Below are positions 1-10,009 of a stretch of 64,000 bases of DNA, piece after piece; the first letter of the stretch is position 1, and each line of letters starts with the position of its first letter. The stretch is from positions 10,850,001 through 10,914,000 of the forward strand of contig CM082586.2 of NCBI GenBank assembly GCA_040954595.2, written 5' to 3'. The stretch comes from Balanoglossus misakiensis (Eukaryota > Hemichordata). Under the pieces are notes generated by a model. The model ran no database searches, was not told where the DNA came from, and worked only from the letters and a program-made list of their open reading frames with translations. The translations under genes and the position numbers were made by a program.

Positions 1-1500
1 CATAAATCTTTTCCAGTTGAACCTTTTGAAACCACACACTTCACCTGACAAATTTAGTCTGGAAAGTTGAACGTACCCTCTATCTACTCTGAAACTACCA
101 AGTTTAAAACAAACTTCAAAACTGGAAAAGGTTTGTGCCTATGACTTTTCCCATATAATTACATTGAGAATACCTAGAAAACTCACTTCTACTATTTCTA
201 TGAAATATTACACATAGCTCAATCAAATAGAAATAAATGCATCCATCAAATATCGTTTGGTCACTGTATTTTTTTTAGATAAACTTTACAAGTGTTTCGC
301 CCATAGATACACCCTCACTGAATATGCTGACTCAGCAATTTTCCTCAATTATCAACAAAATTCATGGCCTTGTATTTCAAAAGCAAACGCAGTGACATGA
401 GAAGCCAATAATCCAAAATTGAAGACATAACGTTACTTTCGATTTTACTGATCATTACGGACTAGCTGCTAAAAGCCTACCCTGCGACCAAACAGTGACG
501 TTGACCAACTTTCCCCTGCTCAAATGAAGAACTCCTTTTCCTGTTTACAAGTATGTACAATTTTATAGTATGCAAATACACACATACCGATTTTTTCACA
601 GCTGATTTTCTCCAATTCTTTTTCCTTGGCATAATTCTGACCTTAGTAGCAAAAGACAAGAATGTGATAATATCAATAACAGCATTTTAACATCATTGGT
701 TAGACAACTTGAAACTGCCTAGATAATATGCAAGTAAAAGCCTGGCAAAAATGTAACATGTACAATTGCTTAATTTTAACATACTCACACAACATATATT
801 TCCATCATTTTTATAGGAGTAATTGAAACTACAACATCAATATGACCATCACATGTTCTAGGACTTCCAAAATAGAGAAACACTATGAAAAACTTCAGCT
901 GAAAAATAGAATATGTAATATAATTACCTGCAATTTGATAAAAAGTGATTCTTCAAGAGCTGGTTAAGTCTCTAACTGTTCCAAAACAATGACAGGAAGT
1001 GGCTGCTCATTAGGCTGTTCCTGGCACTGCCACTACTCCCTCACATTGCTGGCAACAGTAGCTTGATACTTTGGGGTTCAAAGTCAGCAGATAACAGCCA
1101 AGAATTTGGAATCCGCAATTACAGCATAGGGTATACTGGCACCGCCTTACGTTGAGAGGTTTGTCAACAATAATATAGTGCAATAGTGCAAACAATATGT
1201 TTAGATAGCAACAGATCTAAAGTTATTACAATAATGCCAACACATGTTTTGAGCTACTCCTGTGTGTTCTTTCAACTACAGAAAATCAAGCAGTCTTTCC
1301 AATGCTGCTACACCTACATAAGTATGGTGTGTGCTACACTGCCCCAAGGTTATTTCGATACACAAATATAACTGTGACATAATCAGCTCATGTACACTCT
1401 AGGAGAGATTGCACTTAGGACTGGGTGTATCAGGGAATAGATTACACAAAAACGATGAAACAGAAAGGCAAACAGCTAAAATGGACAAACCAAAGTGTCC
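1..1500. other. No gene seen; AT-rich intergenic or intronic sequence
   Basis: I see no exon-like open frame with plausible splice sites. The only structure recognised is the dispersed repeat copy at about 165-460. The first visible exon of the CUB/sushi/EGF gene starts in mid-domain at 4549, so this stretch is probably intron of that gene. Confidence 0.5.
165..460 (+). repeat. Dispersed repeat, copy 1 of 3 in the window
   Basis: It aligns by eye with 12131-12480 and 62340-62690. Shared landmarks in the same order include TTACACATAGCTCA, a CCCATAGA(T/C)A block, TATCAAC(A/T)AAATTCATGG and AATCCAAAA. No coding capacity or terminal repeats were recognised, so its class is unknown. Confidence 0.7.
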
Positions 1501-3462
1501 TCATGTAAAGAGTACCTTTCAAAGCACTGGATTTGTTCATAGAGGCAAAACCAGAAATATGCAAATATCCACAGCACAGTACAATGTCTTACTTCAGTCA
1601 CCATAAGAAATATGCCTACAACATGCACAGCAATCTGCCAAGTGGATTCATAGAAACCAATTTTTGGCAAAAAATTGCAAAAAATGCACCAAGAACACAA
1701 TTATGGGAATGTCACCATACTTTCACGACACCTTAACTTGAAATGAATTTTGACCAAATATCCCCAAAATTACAAATATGCAAATTATGCAACAAATTGC
1801 CCCAAAATGACCTCAATTGCCTTTCAGTATACCAAGCTTCATTCTAAATTTTAAAGCCATTGACCCATAACTTTCAGAAAAATTTGTTTTCACCTAAAAT
1901 ATTGACAAAGACGAAAAAATTCATAAAAAATAAAACATCCATGATATCAACTGAACACTTACATGTCGGTCACAGGCTTTTCAATTTCAGTCCCAACCCT
2001 CCAAACGCGAAGTCTGTACCTGCTCTGGATGCCAAGATATGATAAAGTAGGTCAAAGGTCACCTGAGGTCATGCAAAATTTGGGCAAGAAATTTTGACCT
2101 AATACTGGTCCATGTTCAATAAAAACCAAACCTATAGCCTTATTGGTTAGCCTGGAATTAGGTATGCACATAATTAATGAGATATGCAGGTGTCACAGGT
2201 GACCCCCAATTGCGGCTTTTCAATTTTAGTGCCAACCCTCCAAACGCCAAGTCTGTACCTGCTCTGGATGTCAAGATATGGTAATGTAGGTCAAAGGTCA
2301 CCTGAGGTCATGCAAAATTTGGGCAAGAAATTTTGACCCTATACTGGTCCATGTTCAACAAAAACCGAACCTATAGCCTTATTGGTTAGCCTGGAATTAG
2401 GTATGCACATAATTAATGAGATATGCAGGTGTCACAGGTGACCCCCAATTGCGGCTTTTCAATTTTAGTCCCAACCCTCCAAACGCCAAGTCTGTGCCTG
2501 CTCTGGATGTCAAGATTTGGTAATGTAGGTCAAAGGTCACCTGAGGTCATGCAAAATTTGGGCAAGAAATTTTGACCCTATACTGGTCCATGTTCAACAA
2601 AAACCGAACCTATAGCCTTATTGGTTAGCCTGGAATTAGGTATGCACATAATTAATGAGATATGCAGGTGTCACAGGTGACCCCCAATTTCGGCTTTTCA
2701 ATTTCAGTCCCAACCCTCCAAACGCCAACTCTGTACCTGCTCTGGATGCCGAGATATAGGAAAGTAGGTCAAAGGTCACCTGAGGTCACCCAAAATTTGG
2801 GCAAGAAATTTTGACCCTATACTGGTCCATGTCCCACCAGAACAAAACCTCTAGCCCTATTAGTTAGCCCGGAATTAGGTATGCACATAATTAATGTGTT
2901 AAGCAGGTGTTACAGGTGAGCCCAAAAATTTCCCTTTTATTTTGGCCCCATTGTGCTCACTGACCAATAGACAATCACTGTACAGGACTATTGCACAGAC
3001 CAGAATCCCACAATAAGACGTGGACATAGCTTAACCATAGAGGTATAAGTAAAGGTATAAATTTAATAAAAAGACTAAAAAATCTTTAAAAATAAAACAT
3101 CCATGATATCAACTTAACACTAAAAGGTCGGTGTGAGGTTGACATATGGTACATGCATACCAATTTTCAAAGCAATCTGACCAGTAATTGTTGACTTACA
3201 GAGTTTTGATCAATTCCACATTTTACCAGCTAATTTGCATATTTTTGGGCCTGGCAACTTCGTTTGGACAAACTCCAATCTACAGCCCAGCCTGCACCTA
3301 CACACCAAATATTGAGGTGATACGCGCAGCGGTTTTCAAGTTTTTGATGTGGACGGACATACAGACATACATCCATACATCCATACATCCATCCATACAT
3401 ACATACAGACGCAACCCATCCCATAAGGTCCCATGGTATATAGGCCTATACCAATGGGACCT
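1500..3462 (+). repeat. Copy of the GGTCCCATGG-ended dispersed repeat, interrupted by a tandem block
   Basis: Typical phrases of the family are present: ATATGCAAAT, CAAAGCAATCTGACCAGT, CCAGCTAATTTGCATAT and CAAACTCCAATCTACAGCC. They are followed by a GACATACAGACATACATCCA microsatellite and end in the palindrome-like GGTCCCATGGTATA...TATACCAATGGGACC at about 3428-3461. Related copies lie at about 37.0-38.96, 40.3-40.98, 41.0-41.5, 45.2-46.1, 47.4-48.13 and 48.14-48.66 kb. The function and class of the family are unknown. Confidence 0.7.
1975..2925 (+). repeat. Tandem repeat, about 239 bp unit, four copies
   Basis: The landmark CCAACCCTCCAAACGC recurs at about 1992, 2231, 2470 and 2708. It is followed each time by GTCAAAGGTCACCTGAGGTCA and ATTAGGTATGCACATAATTAATG. 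The second and third units are nearly identical and the fourth is more diverged. The block sits inside the dispersed repeat that surrounds it. Confidence 0.9.
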
Positions 3463-4348
3463 AAAAAATGACAAATTTTTGACTGCAAAATCTCAAAATT
3501 TCGTCCATTTTTGAAAAAAAATCATGGGTAAAAATCATCAAAAAATGACAAATTTTCGACTGCAAAATCTCAACATTTCGTCGATTTTTGAAAAAAATCA
3601 TGGGTGAAAATCATCAAAAAATGACAAATTTTCGACTTTGCAAAATCTCAAAATTTCGTCGATTTTTGAAAAAAAATCATAGGTGAAAATCATCAAAAAA
3701 TGACAAAATTTTCGAGTTTGCAAAATCACAAAATTTCGTCGATTTTGAAAAAAATCATAGGTTCGTCGATTTTTTTTAAAAAAACATGGGTGAAAATCAT
3801 CAAAAAATGACAAATTTTCGACTTTGCAAAATCTCAAAATTTCATCAATTTTTGAAAAAATCATGGGTGAAAATCATCAAAAAATGACAAAACTTTCGAC
3901 TTTGCAAAATCTCAAAATTTCGTCGATTTTTGAAAAAAAATCATGGTTGAAAATCATCAAAAAATGACAAAATTTTCGAGTTTGCAAAATCACACAATTT
4001 CGTCGATTTTGAAAAAAATCATAGGTTCGTCGATTTTTTTAAAAAAAACATGGGTGAAAATCATCAAAAAATGACAAATTTTTGACTTTGCAAAATCTCA
4101 AAATTTCGTCGATTTTTGAAAAAAATCATTGGGGAAAATCATCAAAAAATGACAAATTTTCGACTTTGCAAAATCTCAAAATTTCGTCGATTTTTGAAAA
4201 AAATCATGGGTGAAAATCATCAAAAAATGACAAATTTTCGACTTTGCAAAATCTCAAAATTTCGTCGATTTTGAAAAAAATCATGGGTTCGTCGATTTTT
4301 TAAAAACAACATTGGTGAAAATCATCAAAAAATGACAAATTTTCGACT
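3463..4348 (+). repeat. AT-rich tandem repeat, about 76 bp unit, about 11 copies
   Basis: The phrases ATCATCAAAAAATGACAAA, TTTCGACTTTGCAAAATCTC and AATTTCGTCGATTTT recur roughly every 75-78 bp. Some units have lost part of the sequence; an inner variant with ATAGGTTCGTCGATTTT appears three times. The array ends 200 bp before a CUB exon, so it is probably intronic. The open frames across it are low-complexity Phe/Lys-rich and not credible proteins. Confidence 0.9.
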
Positions 4349-4548
4349 GTTAAGACTATGGATTTAACTCTGCCCTGCGTAGCTGAACAAGAAACTATAA
4401 TTGATACACAGAATAGAAATACTGAAAAATGCAAAAAGTTACAGCTAATGGGGCTTAAGTCATGAAACTGTGTTTATTTTCATGTATATTGGCTTGAGAC
4501 AGCTCACTATTTATGATGTGTGTTGTGACATTTTTTTATTCTTTTCAG

Positions 4549-4750
4549 TTTCTACATTTTGACACTGAACTTTATCATGATACTGTTGTCATTGTCGAGG
4601 TGTCTGTGTTTGACCCATCCAAAGTTCTTGCCACATACAGTGGACCGGACCAGCCTGATGAAGTTATTAGCAGTGGTAATGCAATGTTGGTGAAATTTCT
4701 CTCAGATAGTTCGCATACTGCTACTGGCTTTGAAGCATCTTGGCAAGCAG
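4549..4750 (+). CDS. Exon: C-terminal half of a CUB domain (CUB 1)
   Basis: The exon is preceded by a pyrimidine tract and CAG and followed by GTAATA. It reads in phase 0 from 4549 and ends in phase 1. The 67 residues show the second half of a CUB domain: a YHDTVVIVEVSV strand in the usual F.L...YDxVEVxDG position, LATYSGP, then ISSGNAMLVKFLSD and the closing ATGFEASWQA. The first half must be in an exon upstream of the window or not recognised within 1-4500. The Met at 4513 lies in the intron and is not a start. CUB domains are extracellular beta-sandwich modules used in protein-protein contacts. Confidence 0.85.
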
Positions 4751-5043
4751 GTAATACCAAGTTTTATACATAATGTAAAACTGGAAATTTTCGCAAACGA
4801 TAAATTTTCGCGAACTACACATAAACTTTGCATGTGTGGACACAAGGCAACTAAAAGCATTAATGCTCTGTGTTTACCTTAGGCAAATAGTGTCTCTGAA
4901 ACGTTTCGAATTTTACCCTACGTGAACCTGGTATAACATTATAGATTGCACATGTAGGCAATATTTGCCCTACCTCGACTGTGATCTTGCTGATGTCCTG
5001 TTTGTGAAGTGTTTCTGTTAAGATGACTTCTTCTTTCTTTCAG
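4751..5043 (+). repeat. Intron holding fragments of two dispersed repeats
   Basis: Positions 4779-4815 resemble one end of the TACTGTAAAA palindromic elements (ATTTTCGC, AATTTTCGCGAAC). Positions 4817-4945 match about 60130-60290 (ATAAACTTTG, GTGTGGACACAA, TTAATGCTCTGTGTTTACC). Nothing coding is seen. Confidence 0.65.
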
Positions 5044-5220
5044 TGTATTCTTTGTGTGGTGGGAATTTCATAGCACAGTCATATAAACAGAATCTCAGCA
5101 GTACAGAATATTTTGAAGGCAAGAATTATCTCAACAATGAAGATTGTAACTGACAGCTGGCATCATTCACAACAGAATTTGTTGTCACTTTACAGGTAGT
5201 GGATTCAGATGCAATTAATC
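5044..5220 (+). CDS. Exon: N-terminal half of CUB 2, interrupted by an in-frame TGA
   Basis: The acceptor is TTTCTTTCAG at 5034-5043. Joined in phase 1 to the previous exon it reads VYSLCGGNF, then YLNNEDCN, a stop codon TGA at 5151-5153, and QLASFTTEFVVTLQVVDSD. In CUB domains the residue after the second Cys motif (P.N..C.W) is a conserved Trp, so TGG has apparently become TGA. The reading frame after the stop continues as normal CUB sequence and joins the next exon in phase 1 if the donor is the GT at 5221. A better-looking donor (GTGAGT, 5223) would break the frame. Neutral decay, a null allele or a base-call error are all possible. Confidence 0.75.
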
Positions 5221-5560
5221 GTGTGAGTTGTTTTACAGCATGACAAAAATTAGTAATTATATTTTTAAAAATACATTTTATTTTTGTCATTTCTGGTCAA
5301 TTCTCAGTAGTCACTTTTCCGATTTCTTAAAATTTGGTTTACAAGGACCTTCAATATTTGTTATTATGGTGTACATAAACATGTGACAAATATCAATACT
5401 GGGGAGGAGGGGGGTGGGTAGTTTTAGACATTTTTGGTCCAAAAGTCCACTTATGTCAGAAACGGCTCTTCCAGTTGTTTTGGATTTTGGTTTATTGGGA
5501 TGTGAAAATATTCTTTATCAGATGTATTCTTATATTACCTCATCAATGCTAAAGGTGTCC

Positions 5561-5844
5561 TTATAGGGACGAAGTCTCTCTCTCTCGCTGCCCTTTTCCC
5601 ATTAATTATGTTTGATACAAGACACCGTTTATGTTATTCTACATGAGGATATATAGTGAATCAACATTCGACCACACACACCTTCCATCCCATTTTTAGG
5701 ATATGAGAGTAAAAATCTCGCCCAAAATGAAGCGGGATGGAATGTTGATTCACTATATATCCACATCTAGAATAACATAAACGATAATCAAACGATAATT
5801 AATGGAAAAGGGGCAGCGAGAGAGAGAGAGACTTTGCCCCTTAA
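5561..5844. mobile_element. Palindromic MITE-like element, GGGAC(A/G)AAGTCTCTC family, copy 1
   Basis: The left end (TTATAGGGACGAAGTCTCTC) and the right end (GAGAGAGACTTTGCCCCTTAA) are inverted. Inner arms also pair: CGTTTATGTTATTCTACATG with CTAGAATAACATAAACG, and GGATATATAGTGAATCAACA with its complement. The element has no coding capacity and is entirely intronic. It belongs with 6237-6596 and 50537-50891; the latter shows a TTAA target. Confidence 0.85.
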
Positions 5845-5974
5845 TGGTTTTGTGTAGGAAATTGTGATCACTATGATTGTACGGTATGTCACATTTAAAT
5901 GTACATATCAAATGGGAGCAAAGTGTCTTTGATGCTATTTTTTATATCTTTTCCGTTTATCTCCTTTGCAACAG

Positions 5975-6157
5975 AAGATGGGGCTGATCAAGTGTCTGTA
6001 TACGATGGCGCTGAACTGAATCCTGCCCTCAGACTTGCTTTATTTTCTGGGATGGAGTTACCTAATGTCATCATATCTTCCAAAAGTATGATGAGAGTTG
6101 ACATTAAGAGTGATGATGCAGTTACAATGAGAGGTTTTCATGTACATTACTGGGCAG
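5975..6157 (+). CDS. Exon: C-terminal half of CUB 2
   Basis: The acceptor is TTTGCAACAG ending at 5974 and the donor GTAGGT follows at 6158. Read in phase 1 with the preceding exon it gives QDGADQVSVYDGAEL, matching the CUB core DxVxVYDG. It then gives LFSGMELPNVIISSKSMMRV and the closing RGFHVHYWAG. It ends in phase 1, as expected between extracellular modules. Its sequence is fully open and well conserved in spite of the stop in the partner exon. Confidence 0.85.
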
Positions 6158-6236
6158 GTAGGTAACGCATTCAAATTGATCAAGACGTTGTTTGAATGAA
6201 GAGGCAATCAAGGATTCATGATGCAAGAGAACAATG

Positions 6237-6596
6237 TTTTAAAGGGACAAACACTCTCTCTCGCTACCCTTTTTCCAGGAATTATGATGATACAATACAG
6301 CGTTTATGTTATTCTACATGTGGATATATATTAAAACAACGTTTGACCACAAACAACTTCCATCCCACTTGTAGACACAAGAGTGAAAAAACTCGCCAAA
6401 ATGAATAATTGGTCTCTACCGTTTATTCATTTTGGCAATATTTTTACTCTCATATCCTACAAACGGGATGGAAGTTGTGCGTGGTTGAATGTTGATTCAC
6501 TATATATCCACATGTAGAATAACATAAACAGTGTCTTGTATCAAACATAGTTAATGGAAAAAGGGCAGCGAGTGAGAGAAACTTTGTCCCTTTAAA
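6237..6596. mobile_element. Palindromic MITE-like element, TTTAAAGGGACAAA family, copy 2
   Basis: The ends are TTTTAAAGGGACAAAC and ACTTTGTCCCTTTAAA, with a long near-perfect inverted repeat of about 170 bp per arm (TTCCATCCC, TTCTACATGTGGATATAT, AAAATGAATAA pair across the centre). It is bounded by TTAA-containing sequence, has no open frame of note, and is intronic in the CUB gene. Confidence 0.85.
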
Positions 6597-6974
6597 TCAC
6601 TTAAAATCATTCCCAAAGAATTTCAACCCAGTAAGAATTGTAAGGATCACAGATCTATCTTCTTTTGCCATTCTTTCTGGAAGTTTATAATATAAGCTAA
6701 TCTGATACTGGGTCATTATGAAACTTTTTAACAGAAAAAATAACAAAATGTGAAAAAAGTTAAATGAGTTTAATTTGATAACTACATGTATAACGACAGA
6801 AAGGTTTGACCTAAGGAAGTCATATACAGTTAACAGTCATTTCTTCTGTCGCGTACGACTTTTTATCCAGAAGGCAATTATTATGTGATTTGATCCCCTA
6901 GCACAAAATAAAAGGCAGCCAGGATTACACCAAACCTGTGGATTGAATTCATTATTCCTTGTTTGGTATTTTTA

Positions 6975-7710
6975 GCTTGGCTGTCACTTGTGTCAGCCAA
7001 GCTGTAGCAGTAGGTTGATAAGTGTCCGTCTGTCGTCCGGCGTCAGTTGTCCGTCGTCCGTCAACTTTCGGTATTTCAATCTTCTTCGTTAAAACGACAT
7101 TGCATATTTAGCTATAATTTGGTAGGAATGTGTGTTATGGTGCCCCTACCTGATTTTGTAAATTTGGATTTGATGGGGTCATAAATATGCAAATTAGATC
7201 TAAAAATAGAATGTTGGTCAAACATTTTCTTCTCCCTAACTACATGTACGATGGAGCTGAAATTTGGCAGGAATGTGTGTTATGGTGCCCCTACCTGATT
7301 TCATAAATTTGGATATGATCGGGTCATGAATATGCAAATTAGATCTAAAAATATAATTTTTGGTAAAAAATCTTCTTCTCCCTAACTACATGTACGATGG
7401 AGCTGAAATTTGGTAGAATGTGTGTTATGGTGCCCCTACCTGATTTTGTTTTATTGGAATTTTGATCGGGTCATGAATATGCAAATTAGTACCTTGGTAC
7501 TTCCTTTTGATGTTGTTCTTTAGGAATAAATTCTTTCTTTCTTTAGCACAATGAATCAGGCTGAATGTGGATATTAAATACTTGTGATGTCTATGTTTGG
7601 TTTTGTTTAATAGAATACAATTGTTATGATTAAAACCTAGGGTATTCATATCATTGCCCAGCTATAGGTTTCACTGTTAAAGTCAGCAGAGCTCTTTTGA
7701 CCGATAGGTC
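6975..7710 (+). repeat. Repeat with short terminal palindrome and a 140-150 bp tandem core
   Basis: The segment starts with GGCTGTCACTTGTGTCAGCC, itself a hairpin, and a GTCCGTCTGTCGTCCGGCG stretch. The block AATGTGTGTTATGGTGCCCC plus ACATGTACGATGGAGCTGAA then recurs three times (about 7125, 7267, 7418). The right end, CGATAGGTCACTTG, lies just before the next exon's acceptor. It is intronic with no coding signal. Confidence 0.7.
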
Positions 7711-7726
7711 ACTTGTTTCTTTAAAG

Positions 7727-7911
7727 GTTGCCAGGGAATTGAAATTCTGCGTAGTTTTGGCACGATTCAGTCACCAGGGTATGATGTTAGCACTTACCCT
7801 GATGATGTTATGTGTAGCTGGTTAATCAAGGAACCAACTGGAAGACCATTAACTCTTATCTTTGATGAGAACTTTGGATTAGAGAGGAACACAGATGTTG
7901 ATTACATCATT
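7727..7911 (+). CDS. Exon: N-terminal half of CUB 3
   Basis: It is preceded by CTTTAAAG and followed by GTGAGT. Joined in phase 1 it reads GCQGIEILRSFGTIQSPGYD, then YPDDVMCSWLIKEPTGRPLTL and a final NTDVDYIIV into the next exon. The two Cys and the conserved SP.Y...YP....C.W pattern of a CUB domain are present, including the Trp that is missing in CUB 2. It ends in phase 0. Confidence 0.88.
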
Positions 7912-8076
7912 GTGAGTATCAGATATGATCATGAGTCAGCCATGTTAAAAATATTTGTCATATTAAAAAATTTGTCATATTATTTTGCAGTGATTTTAGT
8001 TTGACAATTTTGGCAGACATTACTTCAAACTATACAACTTTGGAACACAATTTGGAAATTTAATTAATCACATATA

Positions 8077-8286
8077 TACTGTAAAACGGGATACTTTTGC
8101 AACATGAAATTTTCGCGTTATCAAAAGAGGCAAGTGTTATGCAACAATAACTTTTCACGTTCTTGTATTTCACTGCATCATTATCCCCGAAAAACATTTT
8201 TACGCAACTTTTTATTTTCATGTTTTGATGGCTCTCACGTAGATCGCGAAAATTTATTGTTTGCGAACATTTCCCATTTTACAGTA
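8077..8286. mobile_element. TACTGTAAAA palindromic MITE, copy 1
   Basis: The 210 bp element runs from TACTGTAAAACGGGA to TCCCATTTTACAGTA, with internal inverted phrases (ATTTTCGCG, CGCGAAAAT). The family ends in TA, and a copy at 38693 shows insertion at a TA dinucleotide. It has no coding capacity and is a Tc1/mariner-type MITE by target site only. Confidence 0.85.
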
Positions 8287-8328
8287 TGTTGAGTAGCTGT
8301 TACAGCAGGAAATGCAACAAGGATTGAA

Positions 8329-8527
8329 TACTATAAAATTTTCGTGAACGATAAATTTTCGTAAACTATGTGAGAGCCAAAAAATATGAAAATAAAAAGT
8401 CGCTTAAAATGCTTCAGAGATAACAATGCAGTAAAATATGCCAATGTGAAAATTAATTGTCGCGTAACAGTAGCCACCTTTGATATCGCGAAAATTTCCT
8501 GTTGTGAAGATTTCCCGTTTTACGGTA
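8329..8527. mobile_element. TACTGTAAAA palindromic MITE, copy 2, opposite orientation
   Basis: The element runs from TACTATAAAATTTTCG to CCCGTTTTACGGTA. Its inner block (GAGAGCC...GAAAATAAAAAGTCGC) is the reverse complement of the block in the copies at 8077 and 8756. Its right end is 37 bp before the acceptor of exon 8565. Confidence 0.85.
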
Positions 8528-8564
8528 TTTACAATGCATGCTTAATTTGTCTTTGTTTCTGAAG

Positions 8565-8748
8565 GTATACAATGGTACTGAGAGTGATGATGATGTCATT
8601 ATTGGTCCATGGAGTGGCAATTCTGATGGAGTCATTGATGGCACAGTGCCACCACCCGATTGCCGTACAGACATTGGACACTTTTCGGTTGTGTTCAGGA
8701 GTAGTAGAACACGACCAGCTAAAGGATTCAGGGCTTCATTTTCACCAG
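8565..8748 (+). CDS. Exon: C-terminal half of CUB 3
   Basis: The acceptor is TTTCTGAAG at 8564 and the donor GTACAC at 8749. Phase 0 reading gives VYNGTESDDDVIIGPWSG, an acidic insert region with PPPDCRTD, then GHFSVVFRSSRT and KGFRASFSPG. These are the typical VYDG, W/FSG, V.F.SD and GF.A.(W/F) positions of a CUB domain. It ends in phase 1. The exon is squeezed between two inverted MITE copies, and the donor GT is only 8 bp from the downstream one. Confidence 0.87.
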
Positions 8749-8755
8749 GTACACA

Positions 8756-8966
8756 TACTGTAAAACACTTTATTTTCACGAGTTGAAATTTTTCGCGACA
8801 TCGAGAGAGGCCACTGTTTCGCCAGTATTAATTTTCGCGTTCTCTTATTTCATTCATTGCATCTTTATCTTCAAAAAAATTACGCAACTTTTTATTTTCA
8901 CGCTATTTTGGCTCTCGCGTATTTCGCGAAAATCTCTTGCTCGCGAAAATAAAGTGTTTTACAGTA
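8756..8966. mobile_element. TACTGTAAAA palindromic MITE, copy 3
   Basis: The 211 bp element runs from TACTGTAAAACACTTTATTT to AAATAAAGTGTTTTACAGTA. The terminal arms pair perfectly over at least 20 bp. Internal sequence matches the copies at 8077, 8329 (inverted), 11581 and 38693. Confidence 0.9.
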
Positions 8967-9184
8967 ACTTACTAACATTTCAGAAAAAGTTGTTACAGAA
9001 TTCTTAGAAACACACTCTCCCTTTATTCCTTGTGATTTAGAGTCATTAATTGAAAGGTGCAAATGTTTTTGAATTTTTACGAAACTTCAAAGAGCTGGAA
9101 AAACAGAGACAGTAATTTCTTACAATTGCAATGCAATTTTGGACCATTGACTGGAATGGCAACACTCTTGTATCACACTCAATA

Positions 9185-9411
9185 AAGTGATGGGGTCGTC
9201 GCACTGCGTTTGTTTGTTTATAAACATTGCAATTCATCCACAAATCCCTGAAATTAGACAGCCACGACCTACTAGGATCTTCAGTTGCTGTCATGGACAG
9301 TCTAGGATACTGTCAGCTGCTTCGTTCATTCTAAGAATTATCTTATTTGAGGGATTTGTGGATGAATTGTAATGTTTATAAACAAACGCATTGCGACGAC
9401 CCCTTCACTTT
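9185..9411. mobile_element. Palindromic element with AGTGA(T/A)GGGGTCGTCGCA ends
   Basis: The left arm (AAAGTGATGGGGTCGTCGCA...TTTATAAACATTGCAATTCATCCACAAATCCC) is repeated inverted at the right with few changes, ending CGACGACCCCTTCACTTT. Arms are about 65 bp around a 95 bp core that contains GACAGCCACGACCTAC. A stretch of its left half recurs at 13515-13551, directly at the edge of the large satellite. Confidence 0.85.
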
Positions 9412-9484
9412 AAAACAACTGACATTTATGAGTTTAAGTATTTGTCTGCATGCATTCTTATCATTGTGATCCTTGTTCTGACAG

Positions 9485-9589
9485 ACTGTCCCGAAATTGT
9501 GATTAGTGAGGGCGTGGTGACCAGTACAGAGATAGAAGGTATGATGTCTCTGTCTCATTCCAATGCTCGGACGGTTATCCAGTAGTTAA
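9485..9589 (+). pseudogene. Broken sushi (CCP) exon: frameshifted and truncated
   Basis: The acceptor is TTCTGACAG at 9484. In phase 1 it starts as a sushi domain, DCPEIVISEGVVTSTEIE. At 9538-9540 the sushi signal moves to the next frame: YDVSVSFQCSDGYPVV follows, a textbook V.F.C..GY segment. It then runs into TTAAAGGGG at 9586, the end of a TTAA-type element, and the second half of the domain (C...W...C) is missing. A donor-like GTATGA at 9539 would leave a 54 nt phase 1-1 exon, and skipping the exon also keeps frame because its neighbours are phase 1. The rest of the gene can therefore be expressed without this module. Confidence 0.65.
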
Positions 9590-9780
9590 AGGGGATGTCC
9601 GGTCTAGCTGATATCTACATAATTTTGTAGCTTTGAGGTCACTCTTTCAGGAAAAAAAAACATTTTCGCCGTGTATAAGTCGTACCAGCTATGCAAATAT
9701 GCCTAGCCTGGTGTCTTGTATCCAAGATAATTAATGAAAAAAGTGCAGTGATGAGAGAGACTTAATTTGTCTCTTGAATC
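9586..9780. mobile_element. Chimeric remnant of two TTAA-type MITEs
   Basis: The left part (TTAAAGGGGATGTCCGGTCT, TAGCTTTGAGGTCACTCTTTC) matches the element at 13215-13329. The right part (GTGTCTTGTATCCAAGATAA, TTAATGAAAAAAGTGCAGTG, GAGAGAGACTTAATTTGTCTC) matches the right end of the GGGACAAAG elements at 6237 and 50537. It replaces the second half of the sushi exon. Confidence 0.7.
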
Positions 9781-9829
9781 TATTGTTAGCAACAACTTGA
9801 ATGACACTAATTTGTTGTTTATTTTTTAG

Positions 9830-10009
9830 GAATAACATGTGGTGGACCCCCTGAGTGCAGCAATGGAATTCTTACCAATGTTACCAGTACAGTGTATGGT
9901 GGCATTGCTTATTATCAATGCATTGAGGGCTATCAGTTTATAAATAATGTGTCTTCATTGGAATGCCAAGCAGATGGTGTCTGGGGTCCACTTGTGCCCC
10001 AATGCGAGC
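9830..10009 (+). CDS. Exon: sushi/CCP domain
   Basis: The acceptor is TATTTTTTAG ending at 9829 and the donor is GTAAGT. Phase 1 reading gives ITCGGPPECSNGILTN, then YGGIAYYQCIEGYQF, LECQADGVWGP and a final VPQCE. The four sushi cysteines, the GY after the second and the Trp before the last are all present. There is one extra Cys (PPEC) near the start. The whole module is one phase 1-1 exon. Sushi domains are about 60-residue extracellular modules of complement and adhesion proteins. Confidence 0.9.

Noticed and set aside
3598-3864. Minus-strand frame with Phe/Lys-rich repeats
   Set aside because: It follows the 76 bp AT-rich tandem repeat; low-complexity translation without gene features.
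4513-4548. Met at 4513 as start of a CUB protein
   Set aside because: It lies in the polypyrimidine tract before the acceptor at 4548, and the exon starts in mid-domain.
5223-5228. GTGAGT as donor of the CUB 2 first-half exon
   Set aside because: It matches the consensus better than the GT at 5221, but it would leave the next exon out of frame. The 5221 donor restores the CUB reading.
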